Positions 34,698 through 45,982 of a stretch of DNA of 64,000 nt are shown here, one piece after another. Under the pieces are notes generated by a model that worked only from the letters and a program-made list of their open reading frames with translations, was not told the origin of the DNA and ran no database searches. The stretch is from Cytospora piceicola. Lineage: Eukaryota; Ascomycota; Sordariomycetes; Diaporthales; Cytosporaceae. The stretch lies in contig JALQBC010000027.1 in the NCBI GenBank assembly GCA_023375675.1, forward strand, positions 310,001-374,000, given 5' to 3'. The translations under genes and the position numbers were made by a program. The first letter of the stretch is position 1, and the number at the start of each line of letters is the position of its first letter.

Positions 34698-35677
34698 ATG
34701 GATTGGGACAGTGATGTATTGAAGAAGTTCAAACCCCCACCATTTGTCCCCCCAAAAGATGCAGAGATTTTCAAAGACGTCCAGTACAGCTCGTCTGGGC
34801 ACGTCCGGCAGAGGCTAGACCTCTACCTGCCCTCCCCTCGGCCGCAAGGGCCAATGCCGCTGATCGTGTACATACACGGTAAGCCACCTCCCGTCCGCAG
34901 TCAACTCACGCACAACCCTCCCGCGGAGCTCCCAGGCTGAACAGCAACGGCGTCCCAGGCGGTGCATTCATGTTCGGCTCCAAAGAAACAGCCCTGATGC
35001 CCACTCGCCTCCTCCCCAGGGGCTACGCCATAGCCTCCCTTGACTACCGCCTCAGCGGCGACGCCGTCTTCCCCGCCGCCCTCGAGGACTGCAAGTCCGC
35101 AGTCCGGTGGCTGCGCGCCCACGCGGGTGAGTACGGCCTCGATCCCGACCGCTTCGTGGCCTTTGGCGAGTCGGCAGGCGGCCACCAGGCCTCCATGCTG
35201 GGCGTGGCCGCCCTGTCCGACGGGTTCGACGTTGGGGACCACCTCGAGTTTTCGAGTGCCGTTCAGGGCGTGGTGCCGTACTATGCGCCTAGCGACTTCC
35301 TCCAGATGGATGCGAACACCCCCAAGGGTCGGGAGATCCAGACGCATGATCCGCCAGGTAGCCCTGAGTCGCTGTACATAGGTGCCCCGGATGGAATCCA
35401 GGCGGTTCCGGAGAAGGCTGCGCGGGCGAACCCGATCACGTATCTCTCACCAGGGAAGAAGGTGCCGCCATTCTTCATCTCACATGGTGTCGACGACCAT
35501 ATCGTCCCATATCACCAGAGCGTCCTGCTGGACGAGGCTTTGAGGAAGGCTGGTGTGCCGGTCACATTTTATCCCGTCAAAGGTGCGGATCATGTTTTCC
35601 TGGGAATGACCAAGGAGCAAAGCGATGAGCTGGATAAAAAGACGGATGAGTTTCTGGCTTCAATTTGCGGGCTGTAG
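34698..35677 (+). CDS. alpha/beta hydrolase (HSL/BD-FAE-like esterase)
   Basis: Cytosolic esterase of 299 residues. Exons are 34698-34878 and 34959-35677; the 80-bp intron splits the Gly of the oxyanion motif and splicing restores VYIHGGAF. The catalytic set is complete: HGGAF (about residue 60), nucleophile elbow FGESAGGHQ (about 128-136), acid in HGVDDHIVP (about 237-245) and His in KGADHVFLG (about 269-277). This arrangement is that of the hormone-sensitive-lipase and feruloyl-esterase-like groups; no signal peptide is present. The ATG at 34698 (GACATGGAT) is the first in frame; the natural ester is unknown. Confidence 0.88.
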
Positions 35678-35981
35678 AGCACGGCTAGACAGAGCAAGAG
35701 TAGAGACGGCAATCGTTCAACCTGTACTTAAGCCTCTCCAGCTACAGTAGTCATGATTTGATCTGTAAATCCAGCTGGCCAGGTGGCCCACGGCCTCCAA
35801 GGACGAAAATTATCTCGAAACTCGAGTACTCGATGCGTCTCAGAAGCCATGTTGCGTTCATGATAAGGATGTCAATATCTGTCAGAAGGCGCTGCTTACA
35901 TCCTGCACGTACCATCTGGTCAGACTCGAAAATCACCCGGAGGATATCCGCGTCCTCGGTCGGCCATGAGACATCATCGAC
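35678..35981. other. convergent spacer, nothing seen
   Basis: About 300 bp between the ends of two genes transcribed toward each other. No features are recognised. Confidence 0.5.
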
Positions 35982-37291
35982 CTAGAACTCAGTCTGTAAC
36001 TTTGGATAGTTCTTTGCCTGAACCTCGAGATCGGCGAAGATGGCATCAGAGTCGTCCTTGCCAAGGTGTTCCATGCGCTCAGTATCCTCGTGTTCAAGCT
36101 CCTCCATCTCCTGAATGGGCTGCTCTTTGCTTTTATCCTTCTCGTCCTTCTTGTCCGGTTGCATGGCCTTTTCGAGTCCTGATGATTCACCAACAAGGAG
36201 GAATTGAGATTTGGGGACTAAATGCTTGGGCAAAGTTCCCATCCATCGGAGGGACCGGAACTCGTCCAGAACCTGGGGGAGTTAGTCGGTTCCTCAAGTG
36301 CCATATTGAGACTGTAGAGCTGATACTCACCTCTTTGGAGAACTCTGGGCCTTCAGGCAGCGGGGTGTTCGAAGGCGCAGGGTACTGTGGGTTTCTGGTG
36401 CTAACGATCCAGCTGCCCTTCTTCTTCAGTCCGACTTCTGTCTGCACCTCACCCAACTCCTCGGGTAGAGTTAACATATACGCTAAGTGGGACTCCCGAC
36501 CAGTTGTAGTGATAGCGTAAACTCCCTCGGCGATAGGTGTAGCCGCCGGCGTGTGTCTCGTGCCGGCCGTCTTGGTGATGTAATCGTCACTGGCCAGAAA
36601 CTCATTCTTCAGCTGGTCAAAGCTAACATCGGTCTTCTCAACAAAGGCGATCCATCGCTCCCGTGCGGACTGGGGGAACGCCTTCTTGGGAATGGCGACC
36701 AGGCGCGAGTTTCCCGCGTCGCCAATTGGGCCCTCGCCGAGCTTGGCGTCCTTGGGGATCGGTCGAAGGATGAAGTACGAACGTGCGACATCAGAGACTC
36801 CCTCGGGGTGGTCAATACCGACACGGCCGCGGAAGAAGAAGTAGATGATGCCTAGGTCAGAGGGTGATTAGGTCAGTACTCTTGTGCTGGATGTGGCTCT
36901 TCAGCCGCAACACATCTTACCTTTCTCGAGAATGTTGGATGCGGTCGAGCCGTTTCGGCCATGGGGCTCAACGGCGCTATCCTCTTTGGTACTCGAGCTC
37001 TCGGGCTGGCTCTGCTTGCCGTCTTGCTCCCCCTTCTCACTGTCGCCGTTCTCTCCAGCCACTTCAGCTGGTAGATCTTCCTTCTTGTCACTGTTTTACA
37101 TGATTTAGTGATTGCGAGCCAACGTAGGTTCATTGATGAGATTGAGCGACTTGCCTGGTAATGGTGGCGTCCAGAGTGGTTTGCTTCATGTCGTCTGTCT
37201 TCTGTGCCTTTGCTGGAGGAGACTTGGCGCCCTCATCAAGTTTGTGCTTGTCACCAGCGGTCGTGCCGGCGCCGGATCGTGTCTGGGGCAT
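35982..37291 (-). CDS. conserved fungal protein with acidic C-terminus and a GC-AG intron
   Basis: Four exons on the minus strand: 37291-37155, 37090-36921, 36851-36331 and 36272-35982; together they keep frame and give 372 residues. Intron 1 uses a GC donor (CAG|GCAAGT), introns 2 and 3 are GT-AG (69 and 58 bp). The N-terminus is charged and disordered with a lysine-rich stretch suggesting nuclear localisation (MPQTRSGAG, KSPPAKAQK). The core starts at ILEKGIIYFFFRGRVG, includes RPIPKDAKLGEGPIGDAGN and RHTPAATPIAEGVYAITT, and ends with acidic repeats and YPKLQTEF. I recognise this as a widespread fungal family often labelled 'BTB domain transcription factor', but no BTB domain is visible, so I assign no function. 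Confidence 0.78.
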
Positions 37292-39117
37292 TTTGAGATT
37301 GTATTTGTCGTTACGCGTAGTGGGGAGCTTGTGTGGTGTTCAGTTGGCAAAGGAACGAAGTACGGGTAATTGTAGAAGACGGTTGAAGGGCGGACGGAAG
37401 TGGGTGTAAGTGCAGGTTTTAAGTAGGTTGAGTACTTGGTAATTAGTAAATAACCTGCGACGCGTTGCGCGCGTCTTGGGTAGGAGCGCTGTTTCTGAGT
37501 GATGTCATCAAGCTATCAGAGCACTGAACCATTACACAGTACCTAGGTAGATATTGTAGCTAGACATGCTCCGTAGTACACACCCCTAATGATCAGCACC
37601 GCGGACCGGCGGAGTGGCGTTTCCTACTTAGGTACTTGAGATCAGAGGGAAGTTGTGATATTTAATGTCATCTCAGCTCCCCGCCTTTGCAGCACTACTT
37701 GCCATAACATTGCTCACACACATATATCTACTCGGTCTGAACTCACTCAAAACACACATCCAGGGGTGCGGTCGATACTTGTAGTTGCACTCTTCCTCAA
37801 CCTCATCGCCTTTTGTAGAATGCTTGCTCTGCCCTTAAGTACCGTTGCAGTCTACATCCGAGGATCAGGACTACGGATGACGGACAACATACAATGCCCA
37901 GATGGGGTATGGCTGCTTTTAGTGGAACCTGATATTGACTTGTGAATTCCAATATTTCTTCATCGCTATTCGAAGCTGCATTGCAGGAGCCATCCGAAAT
38001 GCCAATATATGTATTTCCAAGGTAAACACTGCTACGGTGCATCCATTTAGTGAACTCTGTCTTTCTGTTGGTTGAGAGTGGCTGAAGCATGTCAGTACCT
38101 TTGGGAATACGGATTTATAACCACAGGTCTGATATTCACTACCAGAGGAATATTGCACCTATTTGATCGAGCAAACCTCCCAATATCTAATCAGTCTATT
38201 TGATTCAAAAACTCCCACAATCACTAGAGGTTTGATCTATGTGGTACCGCGTCTTCGGGTTGAACACGTAAAATACCTACCAAGAGGGCTGTGGTACGGA
38301 GTCTTAGCTGGCACCCATGATATTCAAAAAGACACTGTGGATGAGACAAAAGCTGATGTCTCTTCTATAGCGCAAGTGGAAGCCGGACAGAATCAATATG
38401 CAGAACGGCATAGGTAATCAATCTAGGTGCTTACAAGGCACGTACTCAATAAAGTATAACGTCCACAATTATTGTTATCGAACTAATGACTCGATTCAGC
38501 TCTTTGCTGGGTTAGCGTTGAACTGATATTCTTGCCCGTGGCGTGCGTGGGTCTTCCAAGGGTCTTACGCTTGTTTTTTTTTCTTTCTTTCTTTTTTCCG
38601 TCCGTCCCTTTTTTCCCTTCCCTTTTTTTCCTAAACCCGAATTGGAATACCGGAAACCGGAAAACGCCAGCCCCTAGTCTGTCCTTCGCCTTTGGCATCC
38701 AGACCACCACCACAGCCAAGGACGATTTTGAATGCCGAAAAGAAATATCCCATGCATTCGAAGCGTTTGTAAAAAAGTAGACGGCCACCTTTGACGCTAT
38801 CAAAATACTCCGTGTTGGCGAAATGGCCGGGAAGGTTTTATGTTGACCTCGTGCCTTACTTTCAAAAGCAGCTTCACCTATCTCGACTTACGGCTTGCCA
38901 ATTCAAGGTCCTCGTCTGCAGCAATAATTTCACTTCATATTCCATGGTACTAGCCAGTACTGAGGGGCCCACCTTCCTCCGAGCTTGAGAACCAACGTAC
39001 CAGGGTACTTGTAAGTGCCAACGTTGACGTGAACTTAGACTTATCACTAAACGATGCAGTTTATTAGCAGCAACGTATATTCATCAACCGTGGGAAGACT
39101 TCTTTTCATTACCCAGT
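37292..39117. other. intergenic stretch, no supported gene
   Basis: Spacer between a minus-strand and a plus-strand gene. It has a TACCTAGGTA palindrome at 37540-37549 and a long pyrimidine tract at about 38565-38632, probably part of the promoter of the SET-domain gene. The open frames have no recognisable content. Confidence 0.5.
37540..37549. promoter_or_regulatory. palindrome TACCTAGGTA, candidate regulatory site
   Basis: Perfect 10-bp palindrome 249 bp upstream of the start codon of the minus-strand gene ending at 37291. The same decamer occurs 232 bp upstream of the GH55 start (52488-52497) and in two other spacers. The role is inferred from recurrence and position only. Confidence 0.4.
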
Positions 39118-40167
39118 ATGGCCAACCCCACTGAGCTAGATTCACAGCCACAGCTATTCGTTATCAGGGACACACCAGGAGCAGGACGGGGCGCCTACGC
39201 AACACAGAACATCACGGCCGGTGGAAATATACTCACCGCAGATGATCTGAATGCACACGTCCTCCTGCGCGAGTATCGGGGCGAAGTTTGCTGGGAATGC
39301 TTCGCCTACGATCGTGGCAGGAAGCTGCCGGTCCGGGACGCCCTGCGTGGTCTCACATTCTGCACCACCGAATGTGAGGACAAGTGGAAGCAACGGCAGG
39401 ACGAGGTCTGCCTGGACGCGTGGGAAGCGGTCGAGAATTTACTAAAGGGGGGAGGGAATAGCAAGGAACCCACCTTCAAGGCCTTGAAACCCACAGCAGC
39501 AGAAGTCGACAAGAGATGGAAGGTGGCTGAGAAGTCCGCGACCGCCATCTTGAACTTTCGACTCAATTCTAGGCCCAAGGAAACCCTAGGTAAGCCCACA
39601 GCTGACAGCGGCTCCCAGGCGTTCAAAGAAGCTCTCAGCAAGCCACGGTCTGCCGATGCCCTCAACTTCCAGCTGCGCGCCCTCTTGGCCAGATACAACC
39701 ACCCAGAGCGCTGGCCCGACATTCTGGTGCTTGCCGAGGAGCCCTGCCCATATTGGGACCAGAGCGAGCTGGAAAGGGACATAAGAGCGTACCTTCACCT
39801 TGTCTGCATCCTCCCGGAACCTCTTCTTCCACTTGCCACCCGGGAAACCCTACGAACTGTTAAAACACGCGAAGTTCACAATAGTTTCGGGATCCGCTCC
39901 CTCGAGGACGAGGGCTCGGAATTCTTCGGTTTCGGGGTCTGGCCGTCTGCTAGCTACTTCAACCACAGTTGCAATCCCAACATTACCAAGAACAGGGTTG
40001 GGAGAACATGGGTGTTCACGGCCACGGCGAACGTGTCTGCTGGCGACGAGCTCAGTATCTCATATCTGGGTGGAGACGAGTCACTATCTCGCCCGGATAG
40101 GCAGGAGAGGTTGAGGAAGGTCTGGGGTTTTGATTGTGCTTGCCCACGCTGCAATGCTGGCCAATAG
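39118..40167 (+). CDS. SET-domain protein (SMYD/SET6-like lysine methyltransferase)
   Basis: Single-exon protein of 349 residues. The N-terminal half of the split SET domain begins at about residue 13 (LFVIRDTPGAGRGAYATQNI, the GxG cofactor loop). A reduced MYND-like Cys set is inserted (CWECF and CTTEC, residues about 59-87), followed by a helical insert. The C-terminal SET half has the pseudoknot motif YFNHSCNPNITKN (about 280-291) and GDELSISYLG (about 309-318), and a post-SET zinc site CACPRC (about 340-345). It therefore should bind S-adenosylmethionine and methylate a protein lysine; the substrate is unknown. The ATG at 39118 directly precedes the SET fold, and no upstream in-frame alternative is close. 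Confidence 0.88.
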   Translation: MANPTELDSQPQLFVIRDTPGAGRGAYATQNITAGGNILTADDLNAHVLLREYRGEVCWECFAYDRGRKLPVRDALRGLTFCTTECEDKWKQRQDEVCLDAWEAVENLLKGGGNSKEPTFKALKPTAAEVDKRWKVAEKSATAILNFRLNSRPKETLGKPTADSGSQAFKEALSKPRSADALNFQLRALLARYNHPERWPDILVLAEEPCPYWDQSELERDIRAYLHLVCILPEPLLPLATRETLRTVKTREVHNSFGIRSLEDEGSEFFGFGVWPSASYFNHSCNPNITKNRVGRTWVFTATANVSAGDELSISYLGGDESLSRPDRQERLRKVWGFDCACPRCNAGQ

Positions 40168-40658
40168 AAGCCCATCCAATGTAGATACAGGTCAGTGTGT
40201 TCACGAAACGTCAACTGAAGGTTTTTAGATTACAGATAGACAGAGCCAGACTCCTAAATAAAGAAAAATCAATAGCTGGTTGATTAATAACGTATTGTGG
40301 AAATGTGTTGATACGATGCCGCGGCTTAGAGATACGTGCGCTCCAAACACCTGAGCTCGTTTCAAGCTATAGCATGTTGTAAATAGAGTTAGCACGTTCT
40401 TCATGGCAGAACTGCATTGCATGACTGGGAGCTTAAAATGGGGTCCGTTTCGTCTTGTACACTGCGACTCCAAACGGGCCTTCCACGCGGTCGGTAGGTA
40501 AGTATGCACCTATGCAAGTGGCGTTTGACAACGATGGAATATAGTTCATGACATTCCCAGTGTTTAAAAGCTTCCCCATGTACCTATCTGATGCCGACCA
40601 ATCTTATGCCTTGTAATTCTCCCAGATAGACTAAGACAAGGCTGGACTTCGTGCGACT
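40168..40658. other. convergent spacer, nothing seen
   Basis: No recognisable genes or signals between the SET-domain gene (+) and the rhodopsin-fold gene (-). Confidence 0.5.
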
Positions 40659-42112
40659 TTATGCACGTCCAGAAGCGTTCAGTGACTGGTGCCGCAAATC
40701 TCCTGGTGGCGGCGAAGGTGACTTGGACCATGCTCTTCTAGACAAGCCCATGTCCGCCCAGATTCTATGGATCTCATCATCTATAGGGATTCCTGTCCCC
40801 GTCTGTCCTTCGTGCGGCTGCGATGTGGCTATTTCGGACCCTGGCGTTGCCCGTCCTGTCGTCTGTGCTTCCTGAGACGATTTGAACGCTTGGCCCTCCT
40901 CCGACTCTGCGGAGACGATCCTGCCGGTTGGAAGCTGCACCAGTTCGATGCTTGGGCGCACCTCTTGAATAGAGTCAACACCGGCTGCAGGAGGCATTCC
41001 CTTTTCTGGTCTGTTAGGCGATGTTCTTCCTGCGACGGATCCTTGCCGTTTGATATCCCGGCTCGAGTCGCCGACGAACAAAACTCGTAGCAAAGGGATG
41101 GTCTGAGCAACAACGTAGATTGTCACTTCAGCTTGGAGGAGAGCCCAGATCGTTACAGCTCCATCTGCAAGTTATTAGTCAGGGTATTCTGGAAAAGCAA
41201 TTTGGAGATATGGCGTCTTACAGCTCCAGTCGACCTTTCCGTGTTTCTTCTCCAGCTCTTGGCTCATGCCCGCCAGAGCGACTCTGTGTAAGCAGATGTT
41301 AGGGCCATGAGAAGCAAGAATGCAAATATCTCGTGAATAGTCACTAGTCACTCACCTTGTTAAGCACACTGGGCCAGCCAGCCCCACGAGGCTCATTGTT
41401 AGAGCAACTGTCCACTTCTCCTTCTTAGGGAGATAGACTTTAGTGATGATCTTCCATGGCAAGTAAGCCAGTGTGATATCAGCACAGACGGTCACGACGG
41501 CGTTCCCGATATGGATCCCCAGGAGCGTGTTCATCGGAACACATCGTTCCGAAATGCTTGCTTTGTCGGCCGCCGTTCCGCAGATGTTGAGCCAGGTCAC
41601 AATGGTCACTGCTGTCTGAAAAGCACAGACGATGGCCACAACGAACCACAGAAGAACTCTAGTTCTTCCGCCCGAAACCCGCAGCAGGGTAGTGGCGAAA
41701 GCCGTCTTGCCTAGGCCCATCCCGATGTAGAAGCAGCTTACGGCTGAGAATACGAATACCCAACCGTGGGCGCTTCCTGTCACGATGTTGAACCCATAGG
41801 AGGGTGCTGCGGCGGCTAGGCCGTTGCCCGCCAGTTGAAATGCCCATGTCGCGATGACTATCAGAATCGTCAGCAAATTGATGGTTCCCACGGGTACGGA
41901 AGAACATGTTTCGGCACATATAAGGTAAGGGGGGGGGGGGTAGGCTTACGAAGATAGTCATCCCACCAGAGGCCCTTGTATTGAGTCCTTCTCGCCCAGA
42001 GTCGAGTGAAAAGGAAGATGGTTGTGATCGATGCACAGATCGAGTTCACCGTCTTGGCCAACTCGGCGTAGCCGGGTCGCATGAGGAAAGCATCCATCCT
42101 GTCGATATCCAT
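40659..42112 (-). CDS. Pth11-like integral membrane protein (fungal rhodopsin-fold domain)
   Basis: Four exons, 42112-41950, 41857-41356, 41283-41222 and 41164-40659, all in phase, give 410 residues. Seven membrane helices are visible, from VNSICASITTIFLFTRLW through ATWAFQLAGNGLAAA, GWVFVFSAVSCFYIGM, VLLWFVVAIVCAFQTAV and GNAVVTVCADITLAYLPW to AVTIWALLQAEVTIYVVAQ, ending with the PLLRVLF motif typical of the family. Members are GPCR-like surface proteins of Pezizomycotina; Pth11 itself senses surfaces in rice-blast fungus, but most are uncharacterised. There is no N-terminal CFEM domain. The cytosolic tail is long, polar and disordered. Intron 1 contains a 12-base homopolymer run (41929-41940). 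Confidence 0.87.
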
Positions 42113-42993
42113 ATTGTTGAGATGTCGAATCAACAATATGAAGGGGAGAGGAGAGGTGGCAGAGCCGAAGCGAAAAGAAGAAATCGGGACGAGAGTCTGG
42201 AGCCGTTAAATAAGCACAGGATCCATCCAGATGTCGTGACAGTTCCCCAGCCCGAGATGTTGCATTGCGGACCACCGTACCACATTAGGAACCAACATGT
42301 CGGGCAAGTGGGTTGTTGGATACGGTCCTTTATGTCAATCCATGTGATATGGAGCTCTGATATGTATATGATATCTCGGCTCAGCTTCTTCATGCAAGTA
42401 TGCGGCTAGTTTCAACGGCCCTTTTGTGGGACAGCCTCCATAATTCATGCACGAAGAGATTGCCTAAAAGAACTATGCAAGACCAAATTTTGACCACAGT
42501 TTTGCAAGCGATAACGACTGACCTTTAAGGTTTCTGCATGTGATCTGGCTGTCTAGAAAGTCCGGGAAGCATGACAACAACACTGCGAGGGGTGCGCCTT
42601 GTTACTTCTGTCGTATGTAATAGCTGTCTCAAAAGTGTTGATATCTACGGCACCTGCAGTCGGGCCTGTCGCCTGGCACCTTTGATGTCCGTTCTAGGCG
42701 GAGGATCGTTGAACTAGTTCCCTCTATGTAAATTTCAGAGACCGGTCAAAGGGACGATCTAACCTGTCTGGCAGCTTGCGAGTGCAGGTTACCGGGGTAT
42801 TGGAGGCTAGTTCCCCAGGGTCGTGACCGTACCTGTGGCTCAGCTCTACAATAGCCACAAAGAGAGCCTATGATTGGGAGAATAGCTTTAAAGTGGGCTT
42901 CGTAGCTGGACCTCCGAACTAACTTTTCCTATAAAAGTTGTGAGAAGCAGTACAAACCAGAGCCCCTTGTAGTACGGTCACGGTCTAAGCTTT

Positions 42994-43212
42994 GCATAGG
43001 GGACGAGCATGCCTCAGTGGAGTCTATACTTATTATATGGGTTTTCATTCCTATATAATTCGTCAAGACTTGTAACGTACGCAATGCATCAGGAATAATG
43101 ATTCGTAGACCATATTGATAATGTCTTCGTAAGTACATCTATATATGTACACTGGGTATCTATCTGAGGAATATGAACTTGCTGAACGCTACATCCGCCG
43201 TCCTCCTTCTAC
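42994..43212 (+). repeat. repeat family, copy A (internally deleted)
   Basis: It shares with copy B the start GCATAGGGGACGAG and a long right part: GAGTCTATACTTATT against GAGTTCATACTTATT, CAATGCATCAG, TCGTAGACC, TCCGTAAGTAC or TTCGTAAGTAC, GAATATG, CGCTGAACGC or GCTGAACGC, and CTCCTTCTAC. It lacks about 110 bp found in the middle of copy B. Confidence 0.75.
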
Positions 43213-43238
43213 CTCTGTATTTACAGTGTTTTAGTTCC

Positions 43239-43285
43239 CTTCTTCCTCCGACCAAGTGATGGTGGGGTTGAATATATGTCGGCAT
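43239..43285 (-). pseudogene. 47-bp fragment of MFS transporter coding sequence
   Basis: It matches 45712-45758, inside exon 1 of the neighbouring MFS gene, at about 42 of 47 bases. In the corresponding minus-strand frame it reads CRHIFNPTITWSEEEG against [16 protein letters not shown]. It sits exactly between repeat copies A and B. It may be a relic of a lost paralogue or a captured fragment. Confidence 0.65.
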
Positions 43286-43608
43286 AGGGGACGAGTCGAC
43301 CCACACACACGCAACGGAAACTCTACGATAGACTGAATTGGCTGTATTTCACACCCATTTGGCCCCTTGAGTTCATTTCATTGCATCGTGAACACTACCG
43401 TAATAGAGCATGTTTTAGTAGAGTTCATACTTATTTGGATTTTCGTTGCACTATGACTTGAGACTTATAACCCAGGCAATGCATCAGAAAAATAAATCGT
43501 AGACCTTATCAATGATATCTCCGTAAGTACCTTTCTATGGTTGTACACTGCATATATATCTGAAGAATATGGACTCGCTGAACGCCACACACGCTGTCCT
43601 CCTTCTAC
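43282..43608 (+). repeat. repeat family, copy B
   Basis: The longest copy of this family in the window. Its right half matches copy A and its middle (43305-43420) matches copy C at 320-450. No coding potential is evident; it could be a non-autonomous element or the long terminal repeat of a decayed one. Confidence 0.75.
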
Positions 43609-43696
43609 AGTCGATACACGCTTCAGAAAAGCCCTGTCAATTTGAACCCTCCTATGAAGCGACGACAGGTTATGATCGATAGTGGTTTAACTCATA

Positions 43697-45982
43697 TCAG
43701 TGGGCAAATCGAAAATCCAGCCGCCTGCTCCCCTGCAACTTCGTGTTTGTGATGTACAACTTCCTCTCTTGCTCACTCATTGCACTCCAGATACGTTCTT
43801 TCTGTTTATTCCTCCAGACGTAATACGCCTTCGTCAAGAAGAAAAGCACAATAACGATAATGTTAACAGCAATGAGTGCTGAGTTCCCACGGTAGTAGTA
43901 GGGAGCATCATCGGCCCTGTAGATGAAGCTAGAGATGATGCTGCCTAATTGGACCGCCATCTGTAATTGACAGAAACATTAGCCGAGATGTTTCGGCATT
44001 AGGTGTACTCATCGGACAATTAGAAAGGTGTGCATACGTTGTAGAGAGCCGCCGAGACGCCTCTCGCGCCCACGTTGTTTGAGTTCTTGGATGACCATGC
44101 CACGAGTATCGCGTCTGATAATTTGTGAGTTTGATTCCGGCGTAGTAAACCTTGCTCTTTTCAGACACTTACGACAATAGGGGTAAGCGAGAAGAACTGC
44201 TGTGACAGCGTATGTGCCCCATGCATTATGGATGACACCAGGCCAGTAACGCAGCACGCATAGACATGGAAGGGTCCAGAACGGCTGTATCATTGATACA
44301 AATGTCCTTTCTTGAAGATACTCGGAGAGACGAGTGATTCCGAGCAAAGTGATGATATGAGCCACGGACTGCCGAAGTCAATTAGTTTCTTCTCGGCTCA
44401 AGATGAGTCTACCTGATGAATGTGGGAGTGGAACCACTCACGATCGGGATTTGTAACAAGTTCGTATTGAACGTGCTAAAGCCCATATTTTTGAGACTCA
44501 GTGTAATATAGTACGAAACAGGCGTGGGTGGAATAAAAACGAGGAGTCCAAGGAGGTAAATAGGCCAGAGATCGTAGTCCTTGAGGGCTTCCCACAACCG
44601 AGACGGAGTGATGGCCTGGCGATTGTGCATATCGCCTTTGGACGGATCGTCACGCAGCACTCGGTTCACAACAATGGTGACTTCTTTGTCCGTGAACCAG
44701 CCATTAGGACGGTACCAGGTTTTGGTCTGTACTGCCGAAGCAGGCATCAGGAAGTATGAGGCCAGGCCGACGACGAGTGTAATCACGCCCTCGATAACTG
44801 GGGATTAGTTTTTCATCAGCAAACATCAAACAGTCTGCGAGAATGGAATAAGAACCCACTGCAAACATTCGCTGTCAGTTCATGTTCGTAGCGGGATATA
44901 TCAAGGTTCGTCCCTGACGTACCGGAAAAGCCATCTCCATCCACCCCAGCCAGACACACCACGTAGGTGAAGAATAGCAAACGCAAGGAGCGATGCTACA
45001 ATTCCGGTGACGGACAAGGCAGTCCAGAAATAGCTGCGGCATGTTCAGTCAGCTTCCGGAGAACAACCCGCAGCTCGGCTGGAATTTATCGTACCTCAGC
45101 CGAATCGGTAGTTCATTGCCCTTATAGAAATATGATAACCATAGCACCAGGTCAGGAATGAAGCCGCCCTAAACAATTAGTCCATAAAGTCAACGATTGC
45201 TGGACGAAGGTTGTCAGACTTTGGACGAATCCACTCACCTCAAGTGCACCTAATAGGCATCTAGTAGCCAGGAAGCTGGATTTACCACTCATGACACACT
45301 GGCAGCTGGCAACAATGGACCATAGAACCATTTGAGTTGGAACCCAAATATCAGGGCCTACCTTCTTGGATACAAGCTGAGACGGTAGCTCGGCAACCAG
45401 GAAGCAGGCGAGGAAGAGTGCATTGCCGAGATTGTAGTCTGCGATCGTTAGATACAGTTCCTCTGATTCAACAGTTCAATGTTTGAATTCCGAAAAGGCT
45501 TTGGAACAAACCATTCGTAGTCATGTCAAGATCATTCAGTAAATTGTCCGACAAAGCTTGAGAGAGGTTGCCACGGTCAAGTTGAAGGGCAAAGAACATG
45601 ATGCACTATTTTCGACCAGTCAGTCCTAAATTTCCAAGGTGAAATGTGGGAGAAATAGACATACCGCCCATAAGCAAACACGTAAATCCAACTTCCGGAT
45701 GATCCTCTTCTCTTCTTCCTCCGACCAAGTAATTTTGGGGTCGAATACATGTCGGCATTCGTATTGTGCTTCCTCGTATATCGCAATCCAACGCTCAGCA
45801 ACCTGGGGATTTAGAAAGGGATTCTGGTCCAGGTTCTGCTCATCATCGTCTAATCCGGAGCCATCTTGGCTGTCATATACAACATTTGTTTCGCTCTTCG
45901 AGATGCTCTGTTGCTTGGATATCGCACTTCCGGACTGGCCCCTGGAGAGCTGGACAGCGTCTGAGTCCCCTAGGATCTCCAT
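43697..45982 (-). CDS. MFS transporter, allantoate permease (Dal5/ACS) type
   Basis: Plasma-membrane major-facilitator carrier for small organic anions or vitamins; the substrate cannot be told. Exons by eye: 45982-45665, 45605-45512, 45438-45239, 45168-45095, 45033-44923, 44797-44442, 44368-44173, 44114-44038 and 43960-43697. Helices are recognisable throughout, with family motifs [14 protein letters not shown] (helix 1), [49 protein letters not shown] and the central [19 protein letters not shown] with the long loop before [21 protein letters not shown]. Joining exon 5 directly to 44797 shifts the frame by one, so a micro-exon (candidate 44867-44871) or another site is needed there; otherwise the gene looks intact. 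The acidic N-terminus of about 100 residues is cytosolic. Confidence 0.85.

Larger units (their letters stand above)
42113..43696. other. repeat-bearing intergenic stretch
   Basis: No gene is supported. It holds two copies of a diverged repeat (42994-43212 and 43282-43608) and, between them, a 47-bp stretch resembling MFS coding sequence (43239-43285). Confidence 0.6.
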
